Assembly (NCBI RefSeq): GCF_029223485.1
Contig: NZ_JARHTP010000019.1
Location: forward strand, 186,001-250,000
Origin: Streptomyces coacervatus
GTDB lineage: Bacteria > Actinomycetota > Actinomycetes > Streptomycetales > Streptomycetaceae
Length of the DNA: 64,000 nt
Reading direction: 5' to 3'
In this document: one piece after another, positions 41,476 to 50,131 of the stretch
Layout of the letters: every line of letters begins with the position of its first letter
Numbering within the stretch: position 1 is the stretch's first letter
Translations under genes and position numbers: made by a program
Notes under the pieces: generated by a model
Told to the model about the DNA's origin: nothing
Database searches by the model: none
Seen by the model: only the letters and a program-made list of their open reading frames with translations

Positions 41476-42335
41476 GCCGCCGCCACCTCCGCGCCCGCGT
41501 CGTCCAGGGTGAGCAAGTAGCCGTCCTCCAGGGTGGGTTCGAGCAGTTCGGCGCCGTCGGGCGGGCTGCCGACGTTGCGGAAGGAGCCGGTGCCGGTGCG
41601 CCAGCCCGCCTTCGCGCCGGGGTCGCGTTCCGTGCTGCTCCACACCCGTCCGGCCGCCCGTGCGGTCAGCTCGGCCGGGGTGCCGTCGAAGCGGATACGG
41701 CCGCCCGCCATCACCAGCACACGGTGGCAGAGCATCGCCACGTCCTCCGTCTGGTGGGTGGAGAGGAGAACCGTGCGGCCCTCTCCCGCGTGGGCGATCA
41801 ACTCCCGGAAGCGCATGCGCTGTTCGGGGTCGAGTCCGACGGTCGGCTCGTCGAGGACGAGGAACCCCGGGTCGCCGACCAGCGCGGCGGCCAGTGCGAC
41901 CCGCTGCCGCATACCGCCGGACAGCTTCTTGATGCGCTTGCCGCGCACATCGGCGAGGTCGACCTCGTCCAGCACGCGCCGCACCTCGCGATGACGTGCG
42001 CCCCGATCGGTCAGCTCCTTCAGGATCGCCACGTAGTCGACGAACTCGAAGGCCGTGAAGTCCGGGTGGAAGCCGGGGGTCTGGGGCAGATAGCCGAGCT
42101 CACGCCGCACCTCCTGCCGTCCGGCCGCCGTCGCCGGGTCGTACCCGAGCACGGTGAAGGCCCCCCGGTCGGCGGGCACTGCGGTGGCCAGCACCCTGAG
42201 CAGGGTGGTCTTTCCGGCCCCGTTGGGCCCGAGCAGCCCGGTGACGCCCGAGGTCAGCCGCAGCGACACATCGTCGAGGGCCTGGGTCCCGCCGAAGCGG
42301 AGGCTGAGCCCGGAGGCGGAAACGGTCGGTGTCAT
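41472..42335 (-). CDS. ABC transporter ATPase of the ECF operon
   Basis: The 287-aa ATPase has Walker A GPNGAGKTT, Q-loop YLPQTPG, signature LSGGMRQR, Walker B LVLDEPTVGLDP and H-loop STHQTED. It is a drug/peptide-export type subunit (CcmA/DrrA-like). It is translationally coupled on both sides to the zinc anti-sigma-like membrane protein and the permease. Confidence 0.92.
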   Translation of the reverse strand: MTPTVSASGLSLRFGGTQALDDVSLRLTSGVTGLLGPNGAGKTTLLRVLATAVPADRGAFTVLGYDPATAAGRQEVRRELGYLPQTPGFHPDFTAFEFVDYVAILKELTDRGARHREVRRVLDEVDLADVRGKRIKKLSGGMRQRVALAAALVGDPGFLVLDEPTVGLDPEQRMRFRELIAHAGEGRTVLLSTHQTEDVAMLCHRVLVMAGGRIRFDGTPAELTARAAGRVWSSTERDPGAKAGWRTGTGSFRNVGSPPDGAELLEPTLEDGYLLTLDDAGAEVAAA

Positions 42336-43171
42336 ACGGCATCCCCCTGGAAGCGGACGGACTGGAAGCGGTCGAAACGGTCACGTACGAGGAAGAGCAG
42401 CCCGCCGGCGAGCGCGGCGACCGCCGCCGCCACCCCCTGGCCGGCCGCGGTGAACGGCACGAGCGTGTCGGAGGCGTCGTAGGCATGGGCCGCCAGCAGC
42501 AACGCCACCCAGGCCCCGCCGACCAGCGACGGCGCGAGCACCGGGCCGAGCCGGGCGGTCAGGACCAGGCCGGTCGAGGTCAGGGCCAGCGCGGGCAGCA
42601 GCCAGGCGAGGGCGCCCAGCCCGTACCCGGGCAGGGCGAGGGTGGCCAGCCCGCTGAGGCCGAGCGCCGCGGCGAGCACGGCGACCGTCCGCACCATCAG
42701 CAGCTTGAACCCGTGCATCGGCGCGACCACCGCCATCTCGTACGTCGGGTCCAGCGCGGGCCCGTACGACAGGGCCACCCCGGCGAGGGGCAGCAGCGGC
42801 GCGAGGGCGAGGAAGAGGGTGGGCGAGGGCGCCGCCGCGGTCGTGTGCGCCGCCGCGATGCTCATCAGCAGTACGGCGACGACCGCGCCCAGCCAGGAAC
42901 GGCGCAGCACGGGCGTGGCCGCAAGCAGCCGCGCGGTGTGGTCGGCGACCCCCAGCCGCATCAGCAGCCCCTCGAACAGCCCCGGCCGGGGCGCGTCGAG
43001 TTCGGCGTCCAGCCGCTCCCAGCCTGCGTCGACAGGGTCGCCGACGGAAGCCAGCACCTCCCGGCACTGCGCGCACGCGACGAGGTGGGTGTCGGCGGAC
43101 CACAGCGCGGGCGGCGCCAGCTCGCCCTGGGCGTAGGCCCGTAGATCTTCTGCATCCACATGCCAGGTCAT
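42332..43171 (-). CDS. Zinc-finger (zf-HC2) anti-sigma-like protein with multi-pass membrane domain
   Basis: The 279-aa protein has an N-terminal zinc anti-sigma motif HLVACAQC (HxxxCxxC, about residues 29-36) and then about six membrane helices (about 90-265) resembling an ABC-2 permease. Ordinary zinc anti-sigma factors have none or one. It follows the sigma gene and overlaps the ATPase gene by 4 bp, so it may be both anti-sigma factor and transporter subunit. The ATG at 43171 follows GGAGG. Confidence 0.85.
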   Translation of the reverse strand: MTWHVDAEDLRAYAQGELAPPALWSADTHLVACAQCREVLASVGDPVDAGWERLDAELDAPRPGLFEGLLMRLGVADHTARLLAATPVLRRSWLGAVVAVLLMSIAAAHTTAAAPSPTLFLALAPLLPLAGVALSYGPALDPTYEMAVVAPMHGFKLLMVRTVAVLAAALGLSGLATLALPGYGLGALAWLLPALALTSTGLVLTARLGPVLAPSLVGGAWVALLLAAHAYDASDTLVPFTAAGQGVAAAVAALAGGLLFLVRDRFDRFQSVRFQGDAV

Positions 43172-43358
43172 TCCGCCACCTCCTGCATCGGCGCGCCGCC
43201 CGGCAGACCCAGATCGCGCACCTGCCTGCCCATAACGCCACCTGCATGCCGGCGCGGCCGGCGCACGTCCCTGCCGACCCGATCGCACAGCAGCCCGCCG
43301 ATATCGCCACTCCCGCGCCGGCGCGCGGCCCGGCAGACCCGATTGCATACCCGCCCGC
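43172..43358. repeat. Degenerate tandem repeat between sigma and anti-sigma genes
   Basis: Three imperfect units of about 60 bp, each with CGGCAGACCC(A)GATCGCxCACC-like and CGCCACCTGCATCGGCGCG-like blocks, fill the 187-bp gap. The reading frame of the anti-sigma gene stays open through them on the minus strand, giving repeats of the type RSGRQGRAPA. They may have arisen by slippage and may form structured mRNA. Confidence 0.6.
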
Positions 43359-43898
43359 TCATGCCAGCGCCTCCCGCAGTTGCTTACGGGCCCGCATCGC
43401 CCGTGTCTTGACCGTCCCCGGCGGTATCCCGAGCAGGACGGCCGCCTCGCGGGTGGTCAGGCCGTCGATGACGGTGGCCTGGAGCACCGCGCGCAGCTCC
43501 GGTGACAGCCGGACGAGGGCGCCCGCGAGGTCCCCGTGCTCCACTCCCGCGAGCACGCGCTCCTCCGCGGACGCCTCGTCCCGGTGCCGCAGCCGCGCCA
43601 GCGTCTGCCTGAGCCGGCCCCGTGCCCCGTCGCCCCGCAGCGCGTCGATCAGCCGCCGCGAGCCGATCCGCCACAGCCATCCGGCGACATCGCCGTCCTC
43701 GCGGTAGCGGGCCTTGCCCCGCCAGATCGCGAGGAACGTCTCCTGTACGACGTCGTCGACCACCCCGGCGTCGGCGCAGCGGCCGCGCAGCCGGGCGGTC
43801 AGCCACGGGGCGTACCGCCGGTACAGCTCCTCGAAGGCACGCCGGTCCCCGTCCGCGGCGGCCCGCAGCAGCTCCCCGTCGGTTCTCTTTTCGCTCAC
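43359..43898 (-). CDS. ECF sigma factor
   Basis: The 179-aa protein has a sigma-70 region 2 (about 25-90; DVVQETFLAIWRGKARY) and region 4 (about 120-175; LSPELRAVLQATVIDGLTTREAAVLLGIPPG). It heads the operon with the zinc anti-sigma-like protein and ABC genes. Its promoter region is shared with the GntR operon and includes the perfect inverted repeat at 43967-44002. Confidence 0.9.
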   Translation of the reverse strand: MSEKRTDGELLRAAADGDRRAFEELYRRYAPWLTARLRGRCADAGVVDDVVQETFLAIWRGKARYREDGDVAGWLWRIGSRRLIDALRGDGARGRLRQTLARLRHRDEASAEERVLAGVEHGDLAGALVRLSPELRAVLQATVIDGLTTREAAVLLGIPPGTVKTRAMRARKQLREALA

Positions 43899-43966
43899 GT
43901 CACCTCATCGCACGGGCCGGGCGGATCGGTTCACACGATTCCGCTTGACTTTCCCGGACTGCTTCC

Positions 43967-44002
43967 ACCACCCTTTCACTACTCAATTAGTGAAAGGGTG
44001 GT
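43967..44002. promoter_or_regulatory. Perfect 15-bp inverted repeat, probable YtrA-type GntR operator
   Basis: ACCACCCTTTCACTA and TAGTGAAAGGGTGGT are exact reverse complements separated by CTCAAT. The site lies between the divergent ECF sigma and GntR genes, directly before the GntR start. YtrA-subfamily GntR repressors bind long inverted repeats of this kind at their own operons. Confidence 0.8.
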
Positions 44003-44009
44003 TGTACGG

Positions 44010-44396
44010 GTGGTCGAGTACCGCATCGACCGGCGCTCCGGCGTCGCCACCTACCTCCAGATCGTCCAGCAGACCAAGCAGGCCCTCCGCCTGGGCCTGC
44101 TGGAACCGGGCGACAGGCTGCCCACCGCACGCGAGGTGGTCGAGGCCACCGCGATCAACCCCAACACGGTCCTGAAGGCCTACCGCGAACTGGAACGCGA
44201 GGGCCTGGTCGAGGCCCGACGGGGCCTGGGCACCTTCGTCCGCAGAACGCTGGGCACGCACCCGGTCGATTCGCCGCTGCGAGCCGAACTCGCCGCATGG
44301 GCCGAGCGGGCCCGGGCGGCCGGCCTCGACCGCGAGGACGTCGACGCCCTGTTCGCCTCCGTCCTCGACGAACACTTCCCGAAGGATGACCATTGA
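44010..44396 (+). CDS. GntR-family (YtrA type) transcriptional repressor
   Basis: The 128-aa protein has the GntR winged helix (about 10-75; PTAREVVEATAINPNTVLKA, REGLVEARRGLGTFV) and a short helical C-terminus of about 50 residues, as in YtrA regulators of ABC operons. The GTG at 44010 is chosen because an in-frame GTG four codons earlier lies inside the operator arm. Its stop overlaps the ATPase start (TTGA). Confidence 0.9.
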   Translation: MVEYRIDRRSGVATYLQIVQQTKQALRLGLLEPGDRLPTAREVVEATAINPNTVLKAYRELEREGLVEARRGLGTFVRRTLGTHPVDSPLRAELAAWAERARAAGLDREDVDALFASVLDEHFPKDDH

Positions 44397-45400
44397 GTTC
44401 CGAAAAGCAGGGCGGGCGAACCACCACCCCAAAGGGGCGCGGGGAACTGCGCGACCAGCCACGACGGCGCAGCAGACGACAGACGCCCCACCGCGGCACC
44501 CCAGAAGTCGCCCTGGAGGCGACAGAACTCACCAAGCGCTACAGCAGGAAAGCCACCGCCGCCCTGGACAACTGTTCCTTCCGGCTGCCGGCAGGCCGAA
44601 TCAGCGCCCTGGTAGGCCCCAACGGCGCAGGCAAGTCAACCCTCCTGGCCCTGGCCGGAGGCCTGCTGCGCCCCACCACCGGCACCCTCAACGTCTTCGG
44701 TGGGGCGCCGGGCGAGTTCCGTGACCGGGTGGCCTACCTCGCGCAGAACAAGCCACTGTACGGGCAGCTGACCATCGCCGAGACCCTGCGCATGGGCGCC
44801 GAGCTCAACCCGGACCGCTGGGACGCGCCGTACGCCGCCCGCATCATCGAGGAGGGCTCGCTGCAGCCCGGGCAAAAAATCCGCCGACTCTCCGGCGGCC
44901 AGCGCACCCGCGTCGCACTCGCCCTCGCCCTCGGCAAGCGGCCCGACCTGATGCTGCTCGACGAGCCGATGGCCGACCTCGACCCTCTCGCCCGGCACGA
45001 GCTCATGGGCACGCTGATGGCGGACGCCGCCGAACGCGGCACCACCGTCCTGATGTCCTCGCACATCGTCAGCGAGCTCGCCGACGCCTGCGACCATCTG
45101 CTGCTCCTGGGCGGCGGCCGGATACGGCTCGGCGGCGGCATCGACGACCTGCTCGCCGCACACACCCTGGTCACCGGCCGCGGCACGCCCGCCGACCTGG
45201 CCCCGCACACGGTCGTCGAGGCCCGTGCGTCCGGCCGGGGCCTGACCGCGCTGATCCGCCGCGACGGCCCGGTCGAAGGCGGCTGGGCCACCGAGGACCC
45301 GTCCCTGGAGGAACTCCTGCTCGCCCACCTGCGCTCCCCCGACGCCCCCGCCCTGCTCACCCCGGGCACCACCTCGACCCGCACGGCGGTGCAGGCATGA
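44393..45400 (+). CDS. ABC transporter ATPase of the GntR operon, with repeat-derived N-terminus
   Basis: The 335-aa protein has Walker A GPNGAGKST, signature LSGGQRTR, Walker B LMLLDEPMADLDP and H-loop MSSHIVS. The family usually starts just before LEATELTKRY. Here about 37 extra residues (PKGRGELRDQPRRRSRRQ part) are encoded by dispersed repeat 1. The only start with coupling is TTG 44393 overlapping the gntR stop. The extension is very basic and unlike any ABC domain. Confidence 0.88.
   Translation: MSSEKQGGRTTTPKGRGELRDQPRRRSRRQTPHRGTPEVALEATELTKRYSRKATAALDNCSFRLPAGRISALVGPNGAGKSTLLALAGGLLRPTTGTLNVFGGAPGEFRDRVAYLAQNKPLYGQLTIAETLRMGAELNPDRWDAPYAARIIEEGSLQPGQKIRRLSGGQRTRVALALALGKRPDLMLLDEPMADLDPLARHELMGTLMADAAERGTTVLMSSHIVSELADACDHLLLLGGGRIRLGGGIDDLLAAHTLVTGRGTPADLAPHTVVEARASGRGLTALIRRDGPVEGGWATEDPSLEELLLAHLRSPDAPALLTPGTTSTRTAVQA
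44427..44480 (+). repeat. Dispersed repeat family 1, copy 3 (inside the ATPase gene)
   Basis: CCCCAAAGGGGCGCGGGGAA then CTGCGCGACCAGCCACGACG, GCGCAGCAGACGAC. It is almost identical to the copy at 40643 and forms most of the N-terminal extension of the ATPase frame. Confidence 0.9.
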
Positions 45401-46356
45401 CGACCACCCTCCACACCCCCGTCGCCGCCGCACCCCGCCGCAGCGCACTGCGCCCGAGCGGCCTGGTCTGGACGGTCCTGCGGCTGCACCGCACGGCACT
45501 GTTCGTCTGGCTCGCCTTCGTCGCCTTCACCGCCGTCTTCATGCTGTGGCTGTACGGCCCCGGAGCGAGCGCCGCGCAGGACAAGCTCGACGCCTTCGGC
45601 TACGCCGGCGTACTGCTCTCCACCTCCTCCTCGCACGCGCTCCTCGGCTTCACCTCGGGCGCGTACAACGACCTCTTCTACGACCCCGGGACGCTGATCA
45701 CCCTCGCCTCGTTCGGCGTCGCGCTGTTCGCGGCGGGTCCGCTGACCGCCCGCGAGCTGGAGTTCGGCACCGCACAGCTCGTCTGGGGACAGTCCCCCTC
45801 CCCCGCCCGCTGGCTCGCCACCAAGCTCGCCATGCCCGCGCTGCTCGTCACCGCCGGTATGACCGTGCTGACCGTGCTGTACCGCCTGCTGTGGAACGCG
45901 CACGGCAATCTCCTGATCGCCGGTATCGGCCCGCGCGCCTTCTACTTCTCGGTCGGCCCGGCCACCGTCGCCGCCCCGCTCCTGGGGCTCGCCCTCGGCG
46001 CCCTCGCCGGCCTGGCCGTACGCCGTACGCTGCCCGCCCTCGCCCTGGCCGGCTTCGGGTACTTCCTGGTCAACGCGTTCCGCACCAACGCCTGGCCCTT
46101 CCAGGGCCGCTACCGGCAGCCGGAGGTCCACTCCCGCAGCTGGGCGATCACCTCCAAGGGCACCGAGATCCCCGACCCCGGCTGCTACGACGACCGCCGC
46201 TGCCTGGCCAAGCACGACATCGCGCACTTCGGCCGCGAGTATCTGCACTCGTCGGACTACTGGCCCCGCCAGCTCCTGGAGACCGGCGTCCTGCTGGCCC
46301 TGACCGCACTCGCCGTCACCGCCGCGTTCCTCGTGCTGCGCCGCCGCACGGTGTGA
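45397..46356 (+). CDS. ABC-2 type permease of the GntR operon
   Basis: The 319-aa protein has about six membrane helices, two of them flanking an external segment with Cys (IPDPGCYDDRRCLAKHD), and a basic C-terminus. It overlaps the ATPase stop by 4 bp. With the ATPase it forms a YtrB/BcrA-like transporter whose substrate is unknown; GntR probably represses the set until an envelope-active compound appears. Confidence 0.88.
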   Translation: MTTTLHTPVAAAPRRSALRPSGLVWTVLRLHRTALFVWLAFVAFTAVFMLWLYGPGASAAQDKLDAFGYAGVLLSTSSSHALLGFTSGAYNDLFYDPGTLITLASFGVALFAAGPLTARELEFGTAQLVWGQSPSPARWLATKLAMPALLVTAGMTVLTVLYRLLWNAHGNLLIAGIGPRAFYFSVGPATVAAPLLGLALGALAGLAVRRTLPALALAGFGYFLVNAFRTNAWPFQGRYRQPEVHSRSWAITSKGTEIPDPGCYDDRRCLAKHDIAHFGREYLHSSDYWPRQLLETGVLLALTALAVTAAFLVLRRRTV

Positions 46357-46706
46357 CGCAACAGATCCGCGTACGTCCTTCCGCGAGGGGAAGGGCGTAC
46401 GTATCCTCCGGATGCGTGTCCCAGCCCCGTCTGCCGACTCTTACATCGGCTCTTACACCGGCGCGGCCTGCGTAGACGCCCGGGAGCCGCTCCCCGATAT
46501 CCCGCACGCCATGTCGCCGTAACCAACGGTTCAGACAGTCTTGCGACGCTCAGCCAATGACGCCCTCCGTGCCGCATCCTTCGCCGCCCCCCGAGGGGCC
46601 TGCGGAGAACGGGGACGCCCTCCGCTCCGTAAGCGCATTCCCGGATCCACTCCCTCCCGCGCTTTCCGACGCGCCCGTATCGCTCGGAACGCGGAAGAAT
46701 GGGTTC
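46357..46706 (+). other. 350-bp region between the ABC operon and ppk
   Basis: It holds the hairpin listed next, a pair of CTCTTACA-like repeats (46438-46458, TCTTACATCGG and TCTTACACCGG) and a frame with an ATG at 46557 that would add 50 Pro-rich residues to Ppk. No clear PHO box or -10/-35 pair was found. Confidence 0.5.
46369..46401 (+). terminator. Hairpin after the GntR/ABC operon
   Basis: GCGTACGTCCTTCC pairs with GGAAGGGCGTACG with one mismatch around a short GCGAGG loop. No U-tract follows, but its place 12 bp after the permease stop fits a terminator. Confidence 0.55.
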
Positions 46707-48941
46707 ATGAGTCAGCCAGACACCGCCCAGGCCCAGGTTCAGCACGCGCAGCCCTCCGTGGGCTCCATTGCCGCGCACCGCCCGCACACCGTGTCGGCCG
46801 CGGTCTCCGACCTGGAACCCGACATCGACGCCGACCTCGACGCCTACGAGGAGGCACCGTACGACGGGCCCCAGCTGCCGCAGGGACGATTCCTGGACCG
46901 GGAGCGAAGCTGGCTGGCGTTCAACGAGCGGGTCCTCGAACTCGCCGAGGACCCGAACACCCCCCTGCTGGAGCGGGCCAACTTCCTCGCGATCTTCGCC
47001 AGCAACCTGGACGAGTTCTTCATGGTCCGGGTGGCCGGCCTGAAGCGCCGTATCGCAACAGGTGTCGCCACCCGCTCCGCCTCCGGCCTGCAGCCCCGCG
47101 AAGTGCTGGAGATGATCTGGGCCCGTTCCCGCGAGCTCATGGCCCGGCACGCCGCCTGCTACCACGAGGACGTCGCCCCCGCCCTCGCGGAGGAGGGCAT
47201 CCACCTGGTCCGCTGGAGCGAGCTGACGGAGAAGGAGCAGGCCCGCCTCTTCACCCTGTTCCGCCACCAGATCTTCCCGGTCCTGACCCCTCTCGCGGTC
47301 GACCCGGCGCACCCCTTCCCGTACATCTCGGGTCTGTCCCTGAACCTGGCCGTGGTCGTCCGCAACCCGGTCACCGGCCACAAGCACTTCGCCCGCGTCA
47401 AGGTGCCGCCGCTGCTGTCCCGCTTCCTGGAGAGCTCCCCCGGCCGCTACGTCCCCATCGAGGACGTCATCGCCGCCCACCTGGAGGAGCTGTTCCCGGG
47501 CATGGAGGTCCTGGAGCACCACGCCTTCCGGCTGACGAGGAACGAGGACCTGGAGGTCGAGGAGGACGACGCCGAGAACCTGCTCCAGGCCCTGGAGAAG
47601 GAGCTCATGCGGCGCCGCTTCGGGCCGCCGGTGCGCCTGGAGGTCGAGGAGTCCATCGACCGCGAGGTCCTGGACCTGCTGGTGCGCGAGCTGAAGATCT
47701 CCGAGGCCGAGGTGTACCCGCTCCCCGGCCCCCTGGACCTCACTGGCCTCTTCCGCGTCGCCGGCCTCGACCGTCCCGAGCTGAAGTACCGCAAGTTCGT
47801 CGCCGGCGTACACCGCGACCTCGCGGAGGTCGAGTCGGCGTCCGCGCCCGACATCTTCGCCGCCCTGCGCAGCCGGGACGTGCTGCTGCACCACCCGTAC
47901 GACTCCTTCTCGACCTCGGTGCAGGCATTCCTGGAGCAGGCGGCCGAGGACGACGACGTCCTCGCGATCAAGCAGACCCTGTACCGCACCTCCGGCGACT
48001 CCCCGATAGTCAACGCGCTCATCGACGCCGCCGAGGCCGGCAAGCAGGTCCTCGTCCTGGTCGAGATCAAGGCCCGCTTCGACGAGCACGCCAACATCAA
48101 GTGGGCGCGCAAGCTGGAGGAGGCCGGCTGCCATGTCGTCTACGGCCTGGTCGGCCTGAAGACGCACTGCAAGCTGTCCCTGGTGGTCCGTCAGGAAGGC
48201 GACACACTACGGCGCTACAGCCACGTCGGCACGGGCAACTACCACCCCAAGACGGCCCGGCTGTACGAGGACCTCGGCCTGCTGACGGCAGACCCGCAGG
48301 TCGGCGCGGACCTCTCCGACCTCTTCAACCGCCTGTCCGGCTACTCGCGGCGCGAGACGTACCGCCGTCTCCTCGTCGCCCCCAAGTCCCTGCGCGACGG
48401 ACTGATCGCGCGGATCAACAAGGAGGCCCAGCACCACCGTGCGGGCCGTCCGGCCTTCATCCGTATCAAGGTCAACTCGATGGTCGACGAGGCCCTGATC
48501 GACTCGCTGTACCGCGCGTCCCAGGCGGGTGTGCCGGTCGACGTCTGGGTGCGCGGCATATGCGCCATCCGCCCGGGCGTCGCGGGCCTGTCGGAGAACA
48601 TCCGGGTCCGCTCGATCCTCGGCCGCTTCCTCGAACACTCCCGGGTCTTCGCCTTCGGCAACGGCGGCGAACCCGAAGTGTGGCTCGGCAGCGCCGACAT
48701 GATGCACCGCAACCTCGACCGCCGTATCGAGGCCCTGGTCAGGGTTACCGACCCGGCCCACCGCGCAGCCCTGAACCGGCTGTTGGAGACCGGTATGTCC
48801 GACACCACCTCCTCCTGGCACCTCGGCCCGGACGGCGAATGGATTCGGCACGCCACCGACGCGGACGGCCAACCCCTGCGAAACATCCAGGAGATGCTCA
48901 TAGACGCCCGGAGGCGCCGGCGTGGCACAGCAACACCTTGA
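46707..48941 (+). CDS. ppk: Polyphosphate kinase
   Basis: The 744-aa Ppk1 protein makes polyphosphate reversibly from ATP. It has the N-terminal domain (RFLDRERSWLAFNERVLELA), the head domain and two C-terminal catalytic domains with YSHVGTGNYHPKTARLYEDL, whose His after YS is the autophosphorylated residue, and WLGSADMMHRNLDRRIE. The ATG at 46707 starts MSQPDTAQAQVQ, which I recall as the usual Streptomyces start, after GGAAG. The CHAD gene overlaps its end by 20 bp. Confidence 0.95.
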   Translation: MSQPDTAQAQVQHAQPSVGSIAAHRPHTVSAAVSDLEPDIDADLDAYEEAPYDGPQLPQGRFLDRERSWLAFNERVLELAEDPNTPLLERANFLAIFASNLDEFFMVRVAGLKRRIATGVATRSASGLQPREVLEMIWARSRELMARHAACYHEDVAPALAEEGIHLVRWSELTEKEQARLFTLFRHQIFPVLTPLAVDPAHPFPYISGLSLNLAVVVRNPVTGHKHFARVKVPPLLSRFLESSPGRYVPIEDVIAAHLEELFPGMEVLEHHAFRLTRNEDLEVEEDDAENLLQALEKELMRRRFGPPVRLEVEESIDREVLDLLVRELKISEAEVYPLPGPLDLTGLFRVAGLDRPELKYRKFVAGVHRDLAEVESASAPDIFAALRSRDVLLHHPYDSFSTSVQAFLEQAAEDDDVLAIKQTLYRTSGDSPIVNALIDAAEAGKQVLVLVEIKARFDEHANIKWARKLEEAGCHVVYGLVGLKTHCKLSLVVRQEGDTLRRYSHVGTGNYHPKTARLYEDLGLLTADPQVGADLSDLFNRLSGYSRRETYRRLLVAPKSLRDGLIARINKEAQHHRAGRPAFIRIKVNSMVDEALIDSLYRASQAGVPVDVWVRGICAIRPGVAGLSENIRVRSILGRFLEHSRVFAFGNGGEPEVWLGSADMMHRNLDRRIEALVRVTDPAHRAALNRLLETGMSDTTSSWHLGPDGEWIRHATDADGQPLRNIQEMLIDARRRRRGTATP

Positions 48942-50079
48942 CCCGACGGACCCCACGGCCGGGCCCTCCCCCACTCTCGAATCCACTCGAGCGGGAGGTA
49001 CCCCCACAGGAGAAGCCCTCGCGGGCTACCTGCGGGCCCAGGCCACGGAGTTCCTCCGCGCCCTGCGGCAGCACCGGGAAACCGGCTCCGCTGCCGCGAA
49101 CGGCACGGAGGATTCCGTCGACGCGGCCCGCGCCCTGCGCCGCTCGGTCCGCCGCATCAGCGGCAGCCTGCACACGTTCCGCCCCCTCCTGGAGACGGAA
49201 TGGTCGGAGGGCCTGAAGCCCGAACTGGCCTGGCTGTCAGGCACATTGACCATGGAGCACGCGTACGCGGCAAGGCTGGAACGCCTGGTGCTGGCACTGC
49301 AGCGGCTGTCGGGGGCGGCGGTCTTCCCTGCCCAGACCGCTGCTGCCACTACATCACCGGCCGCCGTTGTGGGCAGTCGTGCCGCTGGGGCGGCACGGGT
49401 GGGCACAACGGCACAAGGCACCGCCGGTCCCCCTACCCCGCCCCCAACAGACCGCGGCAACCTGACAGTTGGCGCAGCCAAAGCAGGCGCCCTGCTCGAA
49501 CGCCAGCTGACCCTGGCCCGCACCCGAGCCCACAGCACCGCCCTCCAGGCCCTGGGTTCCTCCCGCTTCCACGCCGTCGCAGACAAAATCGCCGTACTGG
49601 CCAGCGAAGTCCCCCTGACCCCCACCGCACCCACCACCGGCCTCCACCCCCTCGCAGCCGCAGCCGAGGAGCGCCTGACCGACGCCGTAGCCGCGCTCCC
49701 CCTCGTCACCGCAGGCAGCCCCTACAACGCGGTGGCCCTGATCCACGGCCTCTCCCCGGACCCGTCCCCCCACCCCCAGGACGCCCCCTGGCACCAGGTC
49801 CGCCTGCTGCTGCGCCTGCACCGCTACGCCCGCGAGGCCCTCTACGGCACGGGCGGCCCGATCGACGTCCGCCTGCTGACCGCGGGCCAGGCCCTCGACC
49901 GGCACCGCGACGCCTCGGAGGCGGCCGCCGCCGCGGCCTCGGCGGCCCGCACCCCCCGGATCGCCCCGGCGACGGCGTACGCGCTCGGGGTGCTCCACGC
50001 GGACCAGCGGCACGAGGTGGAGGCGGCCCGCTTCGCCTTCCAGCAGTGCTGGCAGAAGCAGGCGGTGAGCACGTCCTGA
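48922..50079 (+). CDS. CHAD-domain protein
   Basis: The 385-aa protein is helical with basic His/Arg clusters typical of CHAD (ARALRRSVRRISGSLHTFRP; RLLLRLHRYAREALYG), which bind polyphosphate. The two halves are separated by a low-complexity Ala/Thr/Pro stretch (about 150-190). It overlaps ppk, and CHAD proteins often localise to polyphosphate granules, so it probably binds or organises polymer made by Ppk. Confidence 0.9.
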   Translation: MAQQHLDPTDPTAGPSPTLESTRAGGTPTGEALAGYLRAQATEFLRALRQHRETGSAAANGTEDSVDAARALRRSVRRISGSLHTFRPLLETEWSEGLKPELAWLSGTLTMEHAYAARLERLVLALQRLSGAAVFPAQTAAATTSPAAVVGSRAAGAARVGTTAQGTAGPPTPPPTDRGNLTVGAAKAGALLERQLTLARTRAHSTALQALGSSRFHAVADKIAVLASEVPLTPTAPTTGLHPLAAAAEERLTDAVAALPLVTAGSPYNAVALIHGLSPDPSPHPQDAPWHQVRLLLRLHRYAREALYGTGGPIDVRLLTAGQALDRHRDASEAAAAAASAARTPRIAPATAYALGVLHADQRHEVEAARFAFQQCWQKQAVSTS

Positions 50080-50131
50080 GCCGGTGACCCCGGCGCCCGT
50101 AACCCCTGTCGAAGGAGGCGGTGAACCACCC

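Noticed and set aside
36961..41520. A 1519-codon open frame on the plus strand
   Set aside because: It runs antisense through the nucleotidase, then sense across mshD in another frame and antisense through the ABC permease. Its residue composition (Arg, Gly, Val, Asp rich, no domains) is that of a high-GC shadow frame.
46557..46706. A longer N-terminus for Ppk from ATG 46557
   Set aside because: The added 50 residues are Pro-rich and unlike the family, and ATG 46707 has GGAAG and the usual start sequence.
46357..46706. PHO box before ppk
   Set aside because: Only one GGTTCAGACAG half-site is visible; a second repeat is missing.
46541..49216. An 891-codon frame overlapping ppk
   Set aside because: It is the +2 shadow of ppk; only the other frame contains Ppk motifs.
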